A stretch of DNA of 64,000 nt, taken from Halomonas sp. Bachu 37. GTDB lineage: Bacteria; Pseudomonadota; Gammaproteobacteria; Pseudomonadales; Halomonadaceae. Numbering within the stretch: the first letter of the stretch is position 1; each line of letters starts with the position of its first letter. Below the pieces are notes generated by a model. That model did not search any database and was not told the DNA's origin. It saw nothing but the letters and a program-made list of their open reading frames with translations. Positions 15,361-25,186 of this stretch are shown here, in pieces. The position numbers and the translations under genes were made by a program. Location: positions 3,038,001 through 3,102,000 of the forward strand of contig NZ_CP137552.1 in NCBI RefSeq assembly GCF_039691755.1. Reading direction: 5' to 3'.

Positions 15361-16371
15361 CTAATACCAAACTAGCCTCGGACCACTACCGCCCCCTTCT
15401 GATACGTTTGCTTTGCCATCAAAGTCAACTTCATCAACAGCCGCTATTCCCCCTACGACATTCGATCTTCCATCAAATCTCACATCTCGGCCTGACCATA
15501 AATTTCCAGTGAGTATATTATTACCAAATCCCTTAATCAAAATATCGCCTCGGGCAATAAAATTAATCTTAATATTATTTTTTATATTGGCATTCCTTAC
15601 ATCACCACCTTCGTATTTAATTTCACCGTTATTATAATTTTCTTTTCCTGCCACAATCACGGTCATACCGTCTAAATTTTCTAAGCTTCCTGTAAACTCC
15701 GCCTCTCTACATAGCACATATTTCATATTGACTGTTCTGGTAAAATTACCATCGCACCTCTCTACAACCTCTTCTTTAGGAATATTACCACTTTCATAAT
15801 TAGCAATAAAACTATCAATAGCGGCATCAGGACGTGGTACATTACCTTTACCTACCACCTCGCAGCTTTCAACTGAATCTCTATCTTTTTTTCCACAACT
15901 CTCTTCGCCTTCTCCTGCAACAACACTCTTTCCCTCATAAGGTTTCAAGTCAGAAAAAATATCGTCTAAGCCATCTCCTCTTAACTTACCAACAACAATA
16001 AAGCTACTGACGACCGGGTTGTCAGGCTCACCTACAAAGCCTTCTACAATGTAGACGGTAGCAAGATCACTCTTTGAAAAACAAACATCAAATCGCGCCT
16101 TAAAATCATCGGAAGTTACCCAACTTCTCCTCTCATCAATTGAAACCTCTTTTTTTTCACTGCAGAAAACACCACTACTTCCTTCTACAAAATCATTTGC
16201 CAATAAAGCTGCCTGCTGTTCCGCATTCATTTGTGCCTCGACAGACGCACGATAATTCCCCGCCAGCCGCTCATCAATCAGCGCGGAGTTCATACTAGAA
16301 ACACCAATCATCATTGCTCCGGTAAGCAGAGCAAGAACGATAACGAGTGCGGCGCCTTGTTGTTGTTTCAT
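15361..16371 (-). CDS. pilX: PilX-like minor pilin with C-terminal beta-helix-like domain
   Basis: 336-residue minor type IV pilin. The N-terminus MKQQQGAALVIVLALLTGAMMIGVSSM has the prepilin-type glycine and membrane helix without Glu5, as in PilX/GspK-type subunits, followed by ALIDERLAGNYRASVEAQMNAEQQA. From about residue 140 the sequence resembles the C-terminal half of the adjacent PilW-like protein. The final 100 residues have short repeated strands (INFIARGDILIKG, GNLWSGRDVRFDGRSNVVGG, VDEVDFDGKANVSEG) suggesting a beta-helix. The DNA is far more AT-rich than its surroundings. The gene shares one base with pilW. Pilus-tip role is inferred. Confidence 0.8.
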   Translation of the reverse strand: MKQQQGAALVIVLALLTGAMMIGVSSMNSALIDERLAGNYRASVEAQMNAEQQAALLANDFVEGSSGVFCSEKKEVSIDERRSWVTSDDFKARFDVCFSKSDLATVYIVEGFVGEPDNPVVSSFIVVGKLRGDGLDDIFSDLKPYEGKSVVAGEGEESCGKKDRDSVESCEVVGKGNVPRPDAAIDSFIANYESGNIPKEEVVERCDGNFTRTVNMKYVLCREAEFTGSLENLDGMTVIVAGKENYNNGEIKYEGGDVRNANIKNNIKINFIARGDILIKGFGNNILTGNLWSGRDVRFDGRSNVVGGIAAVDEVDFDGKANVSEGGGSGPRLVWY

Positions 16372-17549
16372 CAGTTCCTATCCGCCTCTTGGATATGCTC
16401 TAGAATCCCCATCTCCTTGAATTTCTCATACATTGAAAATTCATAGCCGGGCACGGAAAGAAGGTCCAGCATATTCCAATTACTGGTTATATTACTTTTC
16501 CCATTCACAGTGACATCTTTTCCTGAAATCACCACTCCTTCAAAATTCACACCATCAGCATGTAAATGGACACCTTCACCACTCCATATAATCCCACTAA
16601 AATTGGCACCAGTGTTACTTCCGTGAAAATTTATAGCTCTTCTAGCCACAACAACAAGATTATTGACAGATACATTTCCATTCTGATTTATGTCAACTCC
16701 GGTTTCAGCAATTACAATTTTATTATCCATCCCATCGACATTAAATTTTAGATGTTCTCCTTCACAATAGATTATTGTTTTTTTAGATGCAGCCATCTCA
16801 GATGAATTACAAGTATCTTCGACATCATCCATCATAGTATTTCTCAATCCATTAACATATCCTGGAGAGCTATTATTTCCAATATAGGGATTAGGCATTT
16901 TTCCACTACCTAAATCCCCACTAATTGTGCTTTTTTCTTGCAATTTTTTATTATCAATATTGCCTACTCCCTCGCCCGCTATAACCACATCTCCTGTCCC
17001 CACTTTGTATTGTTCTTTTGGGGATACGGGAGGAGCTGGGAGAATTGGGGATCCTGAGACAAGTGCTTGGTTACGAGACATAACATGAAAAGAAAGTGTT
17101 TCCACCCCCTCATCATCATCATTACGCTCAAAATCCAGCGTAAAGCGATGATAACCGACTAAAGTTTTTTCATCACCCACTTCCACATCGCTAATAAACC
17201 TACCTTTATCACACTTACCTTCATACTGTGCCAATCCTCCAACTATAGGTTGCGAATTAGAGTTTTTATCAAAAATAGAGCACTCTGTATTTCCATCACT
17301 ATCCTTAGTTTCTTCCAATTTGTATCTCCCCTCTCCCTCTCCCTTACGATACTCATCAACTAATGTATTTGCCGCAAAAATCACCGTTTCCTGCTTGCGG
17401 CTCAACTCATTCACTTTCTGGAAGGTTTGGAATGTGGTAAGAAAAAGGGATCCAGCGCCGAGGATAATAATGGAGCCAATCACCATGGCGACCATCAGTT
17501 CAACGAGTGTAAAGCCTTTTTGTCGGTGCATTGACATCGCAAGCCTCAC
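16371..17549 (-). CDS. pilW: PilW-like minor pilin with C-terminal beta-helix-like domain
   Basis: 392-residue minor pilin. The prepilin peptidase site is KG|FTLVELMVAMVIGSIIILGAGSLF (conserved Glu5), then a PilW-like stalk. The C-terminal 210 residues are unusual for PilW. They contain short strands ending in Gly (NLVVVARRAINFHG, FSGIIWSGEGVHLHADGV, FEGVVISGKDVTVNGKSNI), matching the downstream PilX-like protein. Base composition is strongly AT-biased (many AAT, ATA and AAA codons), so this pair looks acquired or fast-evolving. It overlaps pilV by 4 bp. Confidence 0.82.
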   Translation of the reverse strand: MRLAMSMHRQKGFTLVELMVAMVIGSIIILGAGSLFLTTFQTFQKVNELSRKQETVIFAANTLVDEYRKGEGEGRYKLEETKDSDGNTECSIFDKNSNSQPIVGGLAQYEGKCDKGRFISDVEVGDEKTLVGYHRFTLDFERNDDDEGVETLSFHVMSRNQALVSGSPILPAPPVSPKEQYKVGTGDVVIAGEGVGNIDNKKLQEKSTISGDLGSGKMPNPYIGNNSSPGYVNGLRNTMMDDVEDTCNSSEMAASKKTIIYCEGEHLKFNVDGMDNKIVIAETGVDINQNGNVSVNNLVVVARRAINFHGSNTGANFSGIIWSGEGVHLHADGVNFEGVVISGKDVTVNGKSNITSNWNMLDLLSVPGYEFSMYEKFKEMGILEHIQEADRN

Positions 17550-18004
17550 AAATTGGGTAAGCGGAAGTTATAAGTAAAAGGGTCATAACCATCTTGCATA
17601 TCAATTTCGATAAGAAACTCGCACGGCCCCAATTCTGGATACTCACTTGGGTAATTCGTGCTATTTTCATCGTAAATTGTGCCCATGAATTCACGCAGTG
17701 GCGTAGCCGCTTCTTGAGCTTCACTACCAAACCAATAGGTTTCCCAGCCGGGATTATCTGTATCGCCTTGTATAGTGACTGCGTTATTTATATCAATATT
17801 AGAGCATTCCTTTCCTAATCCCAACTGCGCCCACAACCTCTCCTGCGCATCAACCGCAGCAAGCGTCGCTACCGAATGCTGGTAACCGGCTGTAGCGCTT
17901 TGCAGTGCTTTTAACTGCATTGCTGCTACACCTATCAAGCCAAAGGACAGGATCACAAGAGCAACCAGTGCTTCTATCAGGCTAAAGCCTCGCTGACGCC
18001 TCAT
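17546..18004 (-). CDS. pilV: PilV-like minor pilin
   Basis: 152-residue type IV prepilin. Leader MRRQRG then FSLIEALVALVILSFGLIGVAAMQLKALQSA, which is the PilV/GspI-type N-terminal helix with Glu5. The periplasmic domain is short and has cysteines at CSNID and CEFLIE. It overlaps fimT upstream by 4 bp (ATGA) and pilW downstream by 4 bp, so the set is translationally coupled. Role in pilus initiation is known for the family. Confidence 0.87.
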   Translation of the reverse strand: MRRQRGFSLIEALVALVILSFGLIGVAAMQLKALQSATAGYQHSVATLAAVDAQERLWAQLGLGKECSNIDINNAVTIQGDTDNPGWETYWFGSEAQEAATPLREFMGTIYDENSTNYPSEYPELGPCEFLIEIDMQDGYDPFTYNFRLPNL

Positions 18005-18531
18005 GATTCAGTCTCCTTTTTACGGATACTGCCCGTGGTGCGAAACACTAACGTTACCGGTTCAATCGCGGCGTTATCGCGTTGTGAACTGATGGTGATT
18101 TCGCAAGGTGAGCCACAATCGCTGACTTCCGCATCGCCGAGCATTTTAAATATCAGCGTAAACTCATTTTCCGGTGAAGATACATTAGCCGCTTGCCCGA
18201 TACGCAAGACTTCATTATCTCGCTCTACCCAATAGCACCACCCTGAGTAGCGATACTGGTTATCCTCTTCGACTTCATTCTTTCTGCATGCTTCAGGCCG
18301 CCGTGTTGAATTAAAAGAAGCTGGAGGTGAGAAAATCACTTCGGTAACATGCCGTTGCTTGATGGCTTCACTACGAGCCAAACTCAACACCGAGATCATC
18401 TCGTTGACGTCACTGGCAAGTTGCTGACGGGCGAGGAAGGTAGAGAAGGCGGGGACGGCCACCGTGGCGAGTATCGCCGCGATGGCCAGGGTAATCAGCA
18501 GTTCAACGAGAGTGAAGCCACGCGGGACCAT
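18001..18531 (-). CDS. fimT: FimT/GspH-like minor pilin
   Basis: 176-residue prepilin. Leader MVPRG then FTLVELLITLAIAAILATVAVPAFSTFLARQQLASDVNEMISVLSLARSEAIKQ, the typical GspH/FimT N-terminal helix and following segment. Two Cys pairs (CRKN...WCYW and CGSPC) lie in the C-terminal domain. It is the second gene of the cluster, 3 bp after the pilE-like gene and overlapping pilV by 4 bp. FimT proteins are minor pilins, and some bind DNA during natural transformation; whether this one does is unknown. Confidence 0.87.
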   Translation of the reverse strand: MVPRGFTLVELLITLAIAAILATVAVPAFSTFLARQQLASDVNEMISVLSLARSEAIKQRHVTEVIFSPPASFNSTRRPEACRKNEVEEDNQYRYSGWCYWVERDNEVLRIGQAANVSSPENEFTLIFKMLGDAEVSDCGSPCEITISSQRDNAAIEPVTLVFRTTGSIRKKETES

Positions 18532-18534
18532 AAG

Positions 18535-19002
18535 CTACCAGCACTCTTTGGGTGAGCGTTCGCCAAGTGCATTGATACTGATACCATCCTCGCCACACCC
18601 ATCGCTTTTACCATTACTCGCAAGCGTGGCAGTCACGGTGTAGCCCCCATCATCGCTCTCATGCGTCACCGTTAGGTTATAGTCTTCTTTAGGTGACTCT
18701 GTAGCAATTCCACAATCGCTAGTTGCATCGGAAGAGGTTGGATAAGAATAAGTACGGGTATAGCAACGCTCCAAATCAGAAGCTGCCTGCATTAGTCCTG
18801 CATGCGCATCGCTGCGTGTCGAGCGCTCCACATACCGCGTGTAGCTGGGGTAGGCGATGGTGGCGATGATGCCGATGATGACCACGACGATCATCAGTTC
18901 GATCAAGGTAAAGCCGCGCTGGCCGCTCCGGGAGGAACGGCTTGGAATGGCAGGATGAAAAAAGTAAGTCACGCGGCAGCTCTCCTGTACCAGATTGCTC
19001 AT
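18535..19002 (-). CDS. pilE: PilE-like type IV (minor) pilin
   Basis: Up to 155 residues. Prepilin site [42 protein letters not shown], then a small domain with cysteines including a near-terminal pair (CGEDG, CW at the end), as in PilE minor pilins. The ATG at 19002 has no ribosome site. A GTG at 18972 (giving [10 protein letters not shown]) has AGGAG nine bases upstream and gives a shorter 20-residue leader, so it may be the real start. First gene of the minor-pilin set. No pilY1 is present next to it. Confidence 0.85.
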   Translation of the reverse strand: MSNLVQESCRVTYFFHPAIPSRSSRSGQRGFTLIELMIVVVIIGIIATIAYPSYTRYVERSTRSDAHAGLMQAASDLERCYTRTYSYPTSSDATSDCGIATESPKEDYNLTVTHESDDGGYTVTATLASNGKSDGCGEDGISINALGERSPKECW

Positions 19003-19038
19003 ACCGTTTCAGTATGTCGCAAACTCGTACACTTTGCA

Positions 19039-20031
19039 TCAGCTGCTGGCGATCACCCGTTGACGTAGCTCACTCGGCATGGAAAATGTGATGGTTTCCT
19101 CACGGCCGACCAGCTCTTCCGGCACGCTGGCACCCAGGGATTGCAGGCGCTCGACCACACCTTTCACCAGGACTTCCGGCGCGCTGGCACCTGCGGTGAT
19201 GCCAATGCGAGCCACGCCTTCCAGCCAGCCCGCTTCTATCTGCTCGGCGTTATCGACCAGGTAAGCCGGGGTGCCCATGCGCTCGGAAAGCTCGCGCAAG
19301 CGGTTGGAGTTGGAACTATTCGGGCTGCCTACCACCAGGACCAGGTCGCTATCGGCGGCAAGCTCGCGCACCGCGTCCTGGCGATTCTGGGTGGCGTAGC
19401 AGATATCGTCCTTGCGCGGCCCCTGGATCTGCGGGAATTTTTCGCGCAGGGCGTCGATCACCTTGGCGGTATCGTCCATGGAGAGCGTAGTCTGAGTGAC
19501 GAACGCCAGCTGCGAGGGGTCGTTGACTTCAAGCGTGGCCACGTCGTCTTCGTTCTCGACCAGATAGATATGCCCGCCGTGAGACGTATCGTAACGGCCC
19601 ATGGTGCCCTCAACCTCGGGGTGCCCGGCATGGCCGATCAACACGCATTCCTGGCCGCGCTTGGCATAGCGCAGCACTTCCAGGTGAACCTTGGTGACCA
19701 GCGGGCAGGTGGCATCGAACACCTTCAGGCCGCGCTGTTCGGCTTCTTTCTGCACCGCCCGGGAAACGCCGTGGGCGGAGAAGATGACGATGACATCATC
19801 GGGAACTTCATGAAGTTCCTCGACGAACACGGCACCGCGCTCGCGCAGGGTTTCCACTACGAACCGGTTGTGAACCACTTCATGGCGCACATAGATGGGC
19901 GGGCCGAACACATCCAGGGCGCGGTTGACGATCTCGATCGCCCGGTCCACACCGGCGCAGAAGCCACGCGGATTGGCGAGCTTGATCTGCACCGGCGGCT
20001 GCGCGGTCGAAGTGTCTAGAGGCGTTTGCAT
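19039..20031 (-). CDS. ispH: 4-hydroxy-3-methylbut-2-enyl diphosphate reductase
   Basis: Last step of the MEP isoprenoid pathway, making IPP and DMAPP with a 4Fe-4S cluster. The 330 residues contain the three cluster cysteines in family context: [16 protein letters not shown] (about 25), [12 protein letters not shown] (about 109) and [16 protein letters not shown] (about 206). The active-site [11 protein letters not shown] is also present. It follows fkpB, lspA and ileS on the same strand, the arrangement common in gammaproteobacteria. The pathway continues at ispB further along the window. Confidence 0.97.
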   Translation of the reverse strand: MQTPLDTSTAQPPVQIKLANPRGFCAGVDRAIEIVNRALDVFGPPIYVRHEVVHNRFVVETLRERGAVFVEELHEVPDDVIVIFSAHGVSRAVQKEAEQRGLKVFDATCPLVTKVHLEVLRYAKRGQECVLIGHAGHPEVEGTMGRYDTSHGGHIYLVENEDDVATLEVNDPSQLAFVTQTTLSMDDTAKVIDALREKFPQIQGPRKDDICYATQNRQDAVRELAADSDLVLVVGSPNSSNSNRLRELSERMGTPAYLVDNAEQIEAGWLEGVARIGITAGASAPEVLVKGVVERLQSLGASVPEELVGREETITFSMPSELRQRVIASS

Positions 20032-20098
20032 AAAGAAGCCTTGCCTTGATGCGTCACGGCATCGCTTTGGGGTTCTCGGAAAGTGTAGTGCCGTCGAC

Positions 20099-20545
20099 TC
20101 AATGCGTCAGGGCCGGCGTGATATCGAGGATTTCCACATCGAAGGTCAGGGTACGTCCCGCCAACGGATGGTTGAAGTCGACCTCGACCCGTTCGCCGTC
20201 GATCGACTTCACCACACCGGGCAGCTCCGCTCCCGCCTTGTCGGCGAAGGACATCACCATGCCGACTTCGGGCGTCTCGTCGCCGAAATCCTCGAGCTTG
20301 AGCAGCTGGATATTCTGCTCATTATGCTGGCCGAAGGCATGCTCCGGCGCGATGGTGAACCGTTCGGATTCCCCTTTGCGCAAGCCTTTCAGCGGGTTCT
20401 CGAATCCCGGCGGAAGGTTGCCGTCACCGAACTGGAACGTGGCGGGGGCTTTTTCCCGAGTGGAGTCTACCACCGTGCCGTCCTCCAGCAACAAGGTGAA
20501 ATGCAGGGTGATCTCCATGCCTTCATCTACTTGGTAATCGGTCAT
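20099..20545 (-). CDS. fkpB: FKBP-type peptidyl-prolyl isomerase, SlpA type
   Basis: Cytoplasmic proline isomerase and chaperone of the SlpA/FkpB class. From the ATG at 20545 it is 148 residues. An in-frame ATG at 20557 would add four, and neither start has a strong ribosome site. FKBP core: [38 protein letters not shown], then the inserted-flap segment and [21 protein letters not shown]. It sits between lspA and ispH on the same strand, its usual position in gammaproteobacteria. Confidence 0.93.
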   Translation of the reverse strand: MTDYQVDEGMEITLHFTLLLEDGTVVDSTREKAPATFQFGDGNLPPGFENPLKGLRKGESERFTIAPEHAFGQHNEQNIQLLKLEDFGDETPEVGMVMSFADKAGAELPGVVKSIDGERVEVDFNHPLAGRTLTFDVEILDITPALTH

Positions 20546-20614
20546 CGCTGTACCCATCGCGTGCTTGAATGAAAGTCCTTCGAGGCCGCTGTTGAAACGC
20601 CCTCACGGTAGTCG

Positions 20615-21145
20615 TCAGGATAATGCTCGTTTACGCCGGCGCTCGCCGAAGATCGATTCCCAGATCAAGCCGATCGCGCCCAAGGTAATACCGATATCCG
20701 CCACGTTGAACGCCGGGTAGTACCAGCCGGCCACATGGAAGGAGAGAAAATCCACCACATAGCCATGGACCAGGCGGTCGTACAGGTTGCCCAATGCCCC
20801 CCCGATGATCAGCGCAAGCGAAGCACCCAACCATGTCTCGTCCGCCTTCAGCCGTTTCATCCAGACGGTCAGGCCGACGGTGGCGCCGATGGCGACCAGG
20901 GCGAAGAACCAGCGCTGCCAACCGGGATGCGTCGCCAGAAAACTAAATGCGGCCCCGGTGTTATGCAGCAGCGTCAGGTTGAAAAACGGCAACACCTCAA
21001 CGGGGCGCGCATAATCCAACATGGCGGTCGCGGCGTATTTCGTGGCCAGGTCCAGCACGACGACCGCCAACGCCAGCCACAGCCAACGCAGCGGTTGATG
21101 CATGGGAGCCGGGGCGATTTCCGGCTCCTGAGCCTGCTTAGGCAT
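20615..21145 (-). CDS. lspA: Lipoprotein signal peptidase (signal peptidase II)
   Basis: Inner-membrane aspartyl protease that removes signal peptides from diacylated prolipoproteins. 176 residues, four predicted membrane helices. The family motifs with both catalytic Asp are visible: [42 protein letters not shown] and [17 protein letters not shown]. Its start lies inside the end of ileS (8-bp overlap), so the two are translationally coupled. Lipoproteins encoded in this window (the DUF1190 protein and the entericidin) are likely substrates. Confidence 0.96.
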   Translation of the reverse strand: MPKQAQEPEIAPAPMHQPLRWLWLALAVVVLDLATKYAATAMLDYARPVEVLPFFNLTLLHNTGAAFSFLATHPGWQRWFFALVAIGATVGLTVWMKRLKADETWLGASLALIIGGALGNLYDRLVHGYVVDFLSFHVAGWYYPAFNVADIGITLGAIGLIWESIFGERRRKRALS

Positions 21146-23969
21146 AGTGACGCGTCTCTCCTTCGCCTTCCGGCAGGTTGCTCACGCAACGCCCGCATAG
21201 ATCGGGATAGTCGGCGTGGCGTCCCACATCCTCGCGGTGGTGCCAGCAGCGTTCGCACTTGTGGTGCGGGCTTGCCGTTACGGCAACTTTGAGGCCTTGC
21301 AGTTCCGTGGCTTCGGCATCGCCGCCCTGCTCCAGCGGCGCCAGCCGTACCTCGCTGGTGAGCATCACGAAGCGCAGCTCCTCGCCCAGCTTGGCCAAGG
21401 TGGCCTTGAGCTGAGTATCGACGAAAAGCGTCACCTCGGCGGCCAGGCTGCCCTTGATCACCTTGGCGTTACGGGCGTCTTCCAGGCACTTGTTGACCGC
21501 CTGCTTGACTTCCAGCACCTGCTCCCAGAAGTCGCGGCCCATGTCGGCATCATTCGCCAGGGTGCCCAGGCCGGAATAGTAGGTTTCCAGCAGAACACTG
21601 TCGCCGCGCTCGCCGGGGATATGCTCGTAGATCTCTTCGGCGGTGAAGCTCAGAATCGGCGCCACCCAGCGTGCCAGCGCCTCGACCACCTGATAGAGCG
21701 CGGTCTGGGCACTACGGCGCGCCAGCGAGTCGCTCTGGGTGGTGTATTGGCGATCCTTGATCACGTCCAGGTAGAAGCCGCCCAGCTCGCGGGCGCAGAA
21801 GCCGTGAACCTGCTGGTAAACATCGAGGAAGCGATACTCCTCATAGGCCTTCTCGATACGCTGCTGCAACTGCATGGCACGGTCGACGACCCACTGGTCC
21901 AACGCCAGCATGTCGCCGAAGGCCACCTGGTCGCGCGCGGGATCGAAGCCGTTGAGGTTGGAAAGCAGGAATCGCGCCGTATTGCGGATACGACGATAGA
22001 CATCGGCGGTACGCTTGAGGATCTCGTCGGACACCGCCATTTCACCGGAATAATCGGTGGAGGCCACCCACAGGCGCAGGATGTCGGCGCCCAGCTTGTC
22101 CATTACCTCCTGAGGCGCTACCACATTGCCCATCGACTTGGACATCTTGCGGCCCTGGGCATCCACGGTGAAGCCATGAGTCAACAGGCCACGGTACGGC
22201 GGATGGCCGTCGATCGCCGAGCCGGTCAGCAGCGACGAGTGGAACCAGCCCCGGTGCTGGTCGGAGCCTTCCAGGTAAAGGTCGGCACGCGGGCCGGATT
22301 CATGGCCGTGCGGGTGCGAGCCGCGCAGCACATGACGATGCGTGGTGCCCGAGTCGAACCACACGTCCAGAGTATCGGTGACCTTCTCGAAATCGGCGGC
22401 TTCGGCGCCCAGAAGCTCCGCCGGATCGAGGCGGAACCAGGCGTCGATGCCCGCGGACTCGACCTGCTTGGCGACGTCTTCCATCAGCTCCACGGTGCGC
22501 GGATGCAGCTCACCGGTCTGCTTGTGCAGGAAGAAGGGGATCGGCACGCCCCAGTTGCGCTGACGCGAGATGCACCAGTCGGGACGGTTGGCGATCATCG
22601 AATGCAGGCGCGCCTGCCCCCAGGCGGGGGTGAAGTGCGTCGCCTCGATACCGGCAAGCGCCCGTTCGCGCAGGGTCTTGCCATCCTTTCCCGCCACGTC
22701 CATGCCTACGAACCACTGCGCGGTGGCGCGGTAGATCACCGGCGTCTTGTGCCGCCAGCAGTGCATGTAGCTATGGGTGATGGGGATATGCGCCATCAGC
22801 GCGCCCACTTCCTGCAACTTCTCGACGATCTGCGAATTGGCCTTCCAGATCATCTGGCCGCCGAAAAACGGCAGACTATCGACATACACGCCGTTGCCTT
22901 GCACCGGGCTTTCGATCTCGTCGAAACTCATGCCGTGTTCGCGGCAGGTGATGAAGTCATCCATGCCGTAGGCGGGCGCCGAATGAACGATACCGGTGCT
23001 GCCCACTTCCGCTTCCACGTAGTCCGCCAGGTAGACCGGCGAGAGGCGGTCATAGAACGGATGGCGAAAGCGGATCAGATCCAGACTCTCGCCCCTGGCG
23101 GTCGCGACGATCTCGCCCTGCTTGCCGAAACGCTCCAGACAGCTTTCGACCAGATCTTCGGCCAGCAGCAGCAGGCGCTCGCCCACGTCCACCAGAGCGT
23201 AGTTGAACTCCGGATGCACATTGAGCGCCTGGTTGGCGGGAATCGTCCATGGTGTGGTGGTCCAGATCACCACGGCGGCGGGCTTGGAAAGCGTATCCAG
23301 GCCGAAGGCGGCGGCGAGCTTGTCGGCGTCTTCCACCGGGAAGGCGACATCGATGGCATCGGACTTCTTGTCCTGGTACTCCACTTCGGCCTCGGCCAGT
23401 GCGGAGCCGCAATCGAAGCACCAATTCACCGGCTTGAGTCCCTTGAAGACATAACCGGCGTCGACCATGTCGGCCAGAGCACGGATCTCGCCGGCTTCGT
23501 TGGCGTAGTCCATGGTGCGATACGGGTGATCCCAATCGCCGATGATGCCCAGGCGCACGAAATCGGCCAGCTGGGTTTCGATCTGGGCCCCGGCATACTC
23601 GCGGCACAGGGCGCGCGCCTTTTCCGGCTCCAGGTGCTTGCCGTGGGTGGTTTCGACCTTGTGCTCGATCGGCAGCCCATGGCAGTCCCAGCCCGGTACG
23701 TAAGGCGCATCATACCCGGCCAGGTTCTTGGACTTGACGATGATGTCCTTGAGAATCTTGTTGACGGCGTGACCGATATGAATGCTGCCGTTGGCGTAGG
23801 GAGGGCCATCGTGCAGCACGAACAGCGGCTTTCCCGCACGCTCTTCGCGCAGGCGCTGGTACAGGTTCTTGTCCTGCCACTCGGAGACGCGACCCGGCTC
23901 ACGCTTGGGCAGCATGCCGCGCATGGGGAAATCGGTTTCAGGCAGGTTCAGCGTGTGCTTGTAATCCAT
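21138..23969 (-). CDS. ileS: Isoleucine--tRNA ligase
   Basis: 943-residue class Ia synthetase of the bacterial type. The HIGH motif is in [19 protein letters not shown]. The CP1 editing domain includes [17 protein letters not shown]. The KMSKS loop is [24 protein letters not shown]-terminal zinc site ([28 protein letters not shown]) has all four cysteines. It lies 7 bp after ribF and overlaps lspA, forming the conserved ribF-ileS-lspA string. Confidence 0.98.
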   Translation of the reverse strand: MDYKHTLNLPETDFPMRGMLPKREPGRVSEWQDKNLYQRLREERAGKPLFVLHDGPPYANGSIHIGHAVNKILKDIIVKSKNLAGYDAPYVPGWDCHGLPIEHKVETTHGKHLEPEKARALCREYAGAQIETQLADFVRLGIIGDWDHPYRTMDYANEAGEIRALADMVDAGYVFKGLKPVNWCFDCGSALAEAEVEYQDKKSDAIDVAFPVEDADKLAAAFGLDTLSKPAAVVIWTTTPWTIPANQALNVHPEFNYALVDVGERLLLLAEDLVESCLERFGKQGEIVATARGESLDLIRFRHPFYDRLSPVYLADYVEAEVGSTGIVHSAPAYGMDDFITCREHGMSFDEIESPVQGNGVYVDSLPFFGGQMIWKANSQIVEKLQEVGALMAHIPITHSYMHCWRHKTPVIYRATAQWFVGMDVAGKDGKTLRERALAGIEATHFTPAWGQARLHSMIANRPDWCISRQRNWGVPIPFFLHKQTGELHPRTVELMEDVAKQVESAGIDAWFRLDPAELLGAEAADFEKVTDTLDVWFDSGTTHRHVLRGSHPHGHESGPRADLYLEGSDQHRGWFHSSLLTGSAIDGHPPYRGLLTHGFTVDAQGRKMSKSMGNVVAPQEVMDKLGADILRLWVASTDYSGEMAVSDEILKRTADVYRRIRNTARFLLSNLNGFDPARDQVAFGDMLALDQWVVDRAMQLQQRIEKAYEEYRFLDVYQQVHGFCARELGGFYLDVIKDRQYTTQSDSLARRSAQTALYQVVEALARWVAPILSFTAEEIYEHIPGERGDSVLLETYYSGLGTLANDADMGRDFWEQVLEVKQAVNKCLEDARNAKVIKGSLAAEVTLFVDTQLKATLAKLGEELRFVMLTSEVRLAPLEQGGDAEATELQGLKVAVTASPHHKCERCWHHREDVGRHADYPDLCGRCVSNLPEGEGETRHYA

Positions 23970-23976
23970 AGTCCGG

Positions 23977-25095
23977 TCAGCCGTCGTTATGATCGGCGGA
24001 GCGTCCCGCCGAAGAAGAGTCAGAAGAAGAAGAGCCAGAATCAGTCGAAATGGAATCAGAAGAAATAGTACCGGACGACGCTACCGCATCACGCCCCAAC
24101 GGTGCGGATGCCAGCGGTAGAGAACCGTCAAGCGAGCGACACGCGCCAACCTTGTCATTCGCGCCGGTAAAATCCTGCAGGTAGCGCCGCGCCCGGGCCT
24201 GATCCTTGTGTATCTGTTGCTTGAGCGCCTCGATATCGTCGAACTTTATCTCGCCCCGCAGCCTGGCGCAGGGATATACCTTGAGCCGCTGGCCGTAGAG
24301 ATTCCCATCGAAATCGAAGAGATGCACCTCGAGGGTGGGTCGTTTCGAGCCCACCGTGGGTCGCCAGCCGACATTGGCCACGCCGCTATAGCATTCGTCT
24401 CCCGGCAACTGTGCCACGACGGCGTAGACCCCGTGCAGCGTCTGCGGCTGGGGCAGCAGCGGCAGGTTGGCGGTCGGCACGCCGATGGTGCGGCCCAGTT
24501 GCTGGTCGCGCACCACTCGCCCCTGCACGGCATAAGGACGGCCCAGCAGGCGCGCCGCCGCTTCGAAGTTTCCGCTGGCGAGCATGGTACGCACGCGGCT
24601 ACTGGAAACGCGCTCATCATCCAGGGTGAAGGTACGGGTGTGCTCCACGCCGAAGCCCGCTTCACGCCCTACCGCTTCCAGCAGGGTGAAATCCCCGCGC
24701 CGGTCGCAGCCGAAGCGGAAATCGTCGCCGACCACCAGGTGCTTGACGCCCAGGCCTTCGATCAATACCTGATCGATGAACTCCCGCGCCGTCAGGCTGC
24801 GCAAGGCGTCGTTGAATGGTAAGCAGAGGACCTGCTCGGCGCCGTGGGTCATCAGCAGGCGAACCTTTTCGCGCAGGCGGCTGAGCCGGGGCGGCGCCTG
24901 GTCGCCGGCGAAGAATTCGCGAGGCTGCGGCTCGAACACCACCACCGTCAGCGGTACACCAAGGCGCGCCGCATGTTCACGACACTGCTGCAGGATCGCC
25001 TGATGGCCACGATGGACGCCATCGAAATTGCCGATGGTGGCCACGCAGCCGCGATGCGATTCACGCAGATTGTGCAATCCTCGAATGACGCGCAT
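23977..25095 (-). CDS. ribF: Bifunctional riboflavin kinase / FMN adenylyltransferase
   Basis: Makes FMN and FAD from riboflavin. The N-terminal FAD synthetase domain has [16 protein letters not shown] and [15 protein letters not shown]. The C-terminal riboflavin kinase has [13 protein letters not shown] and GVYAVVA...[10 protein letters not shown]. The 372 residues exceed the usual 305-320 because of a low-complexity tail from about 312, very rich in Ser and Asp and encoded by degenerate TCT/TCA/GAC-like triplet runs. The tail is unlikely to be catalytic. First gene of the ribF-ileS-lspA string. Confidence 0.95.
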   Translation of the reverse strand: MRVIRGLHNLRESHRGCVATIGNFDGVHRGHQAILQQCREHAARLGVPLTVVVFEPQPREFFAGDQAPPRLSRLREKVRLLMTHGAEQVLCLPFNDALRSLTAREFIDQVLIEGLGVKHLVVGDDFRFGCDRRGDFTLLEAVGREAGFGVEHTRTFTLDDERVSSSRVRTMLASGNFEAAARLLGRPYAVQGRVVRDQQLGRTIGVPTANLPLLPQPQTLHGVYAVVAQLPGDECYSGVANVGWRPTVGSKRPTLEVHLFDFDGNLYGQRLKVYPCARLRGEIKFDDIEALKQQIHKDQARARRYLQDFTGANDKVGACRSLDGSLPLASAPLGRDAVASSGTISSDSISTDSGSSSSDSSSAGRSADHNDG

Positions 25096-25186
25096 GAAAC
25101 CCCTAAAGCCCGGTTAAGGTAGGCCCGAAAGACCCCCGATTATAACGAAGTCCCCGCTGACTGGCAGCCGCCACGGCGACAAAGGC

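Noticed and set aside
21216..24068. 950-codon open frame antisense to ileS
   Set aside because: Reads against a canonical ileS gene; its length is due to GC-rich codon bias. Same reasoning rejects 1174-3147 (antisense to acnA) and 27348-28535 (antisense to proB).
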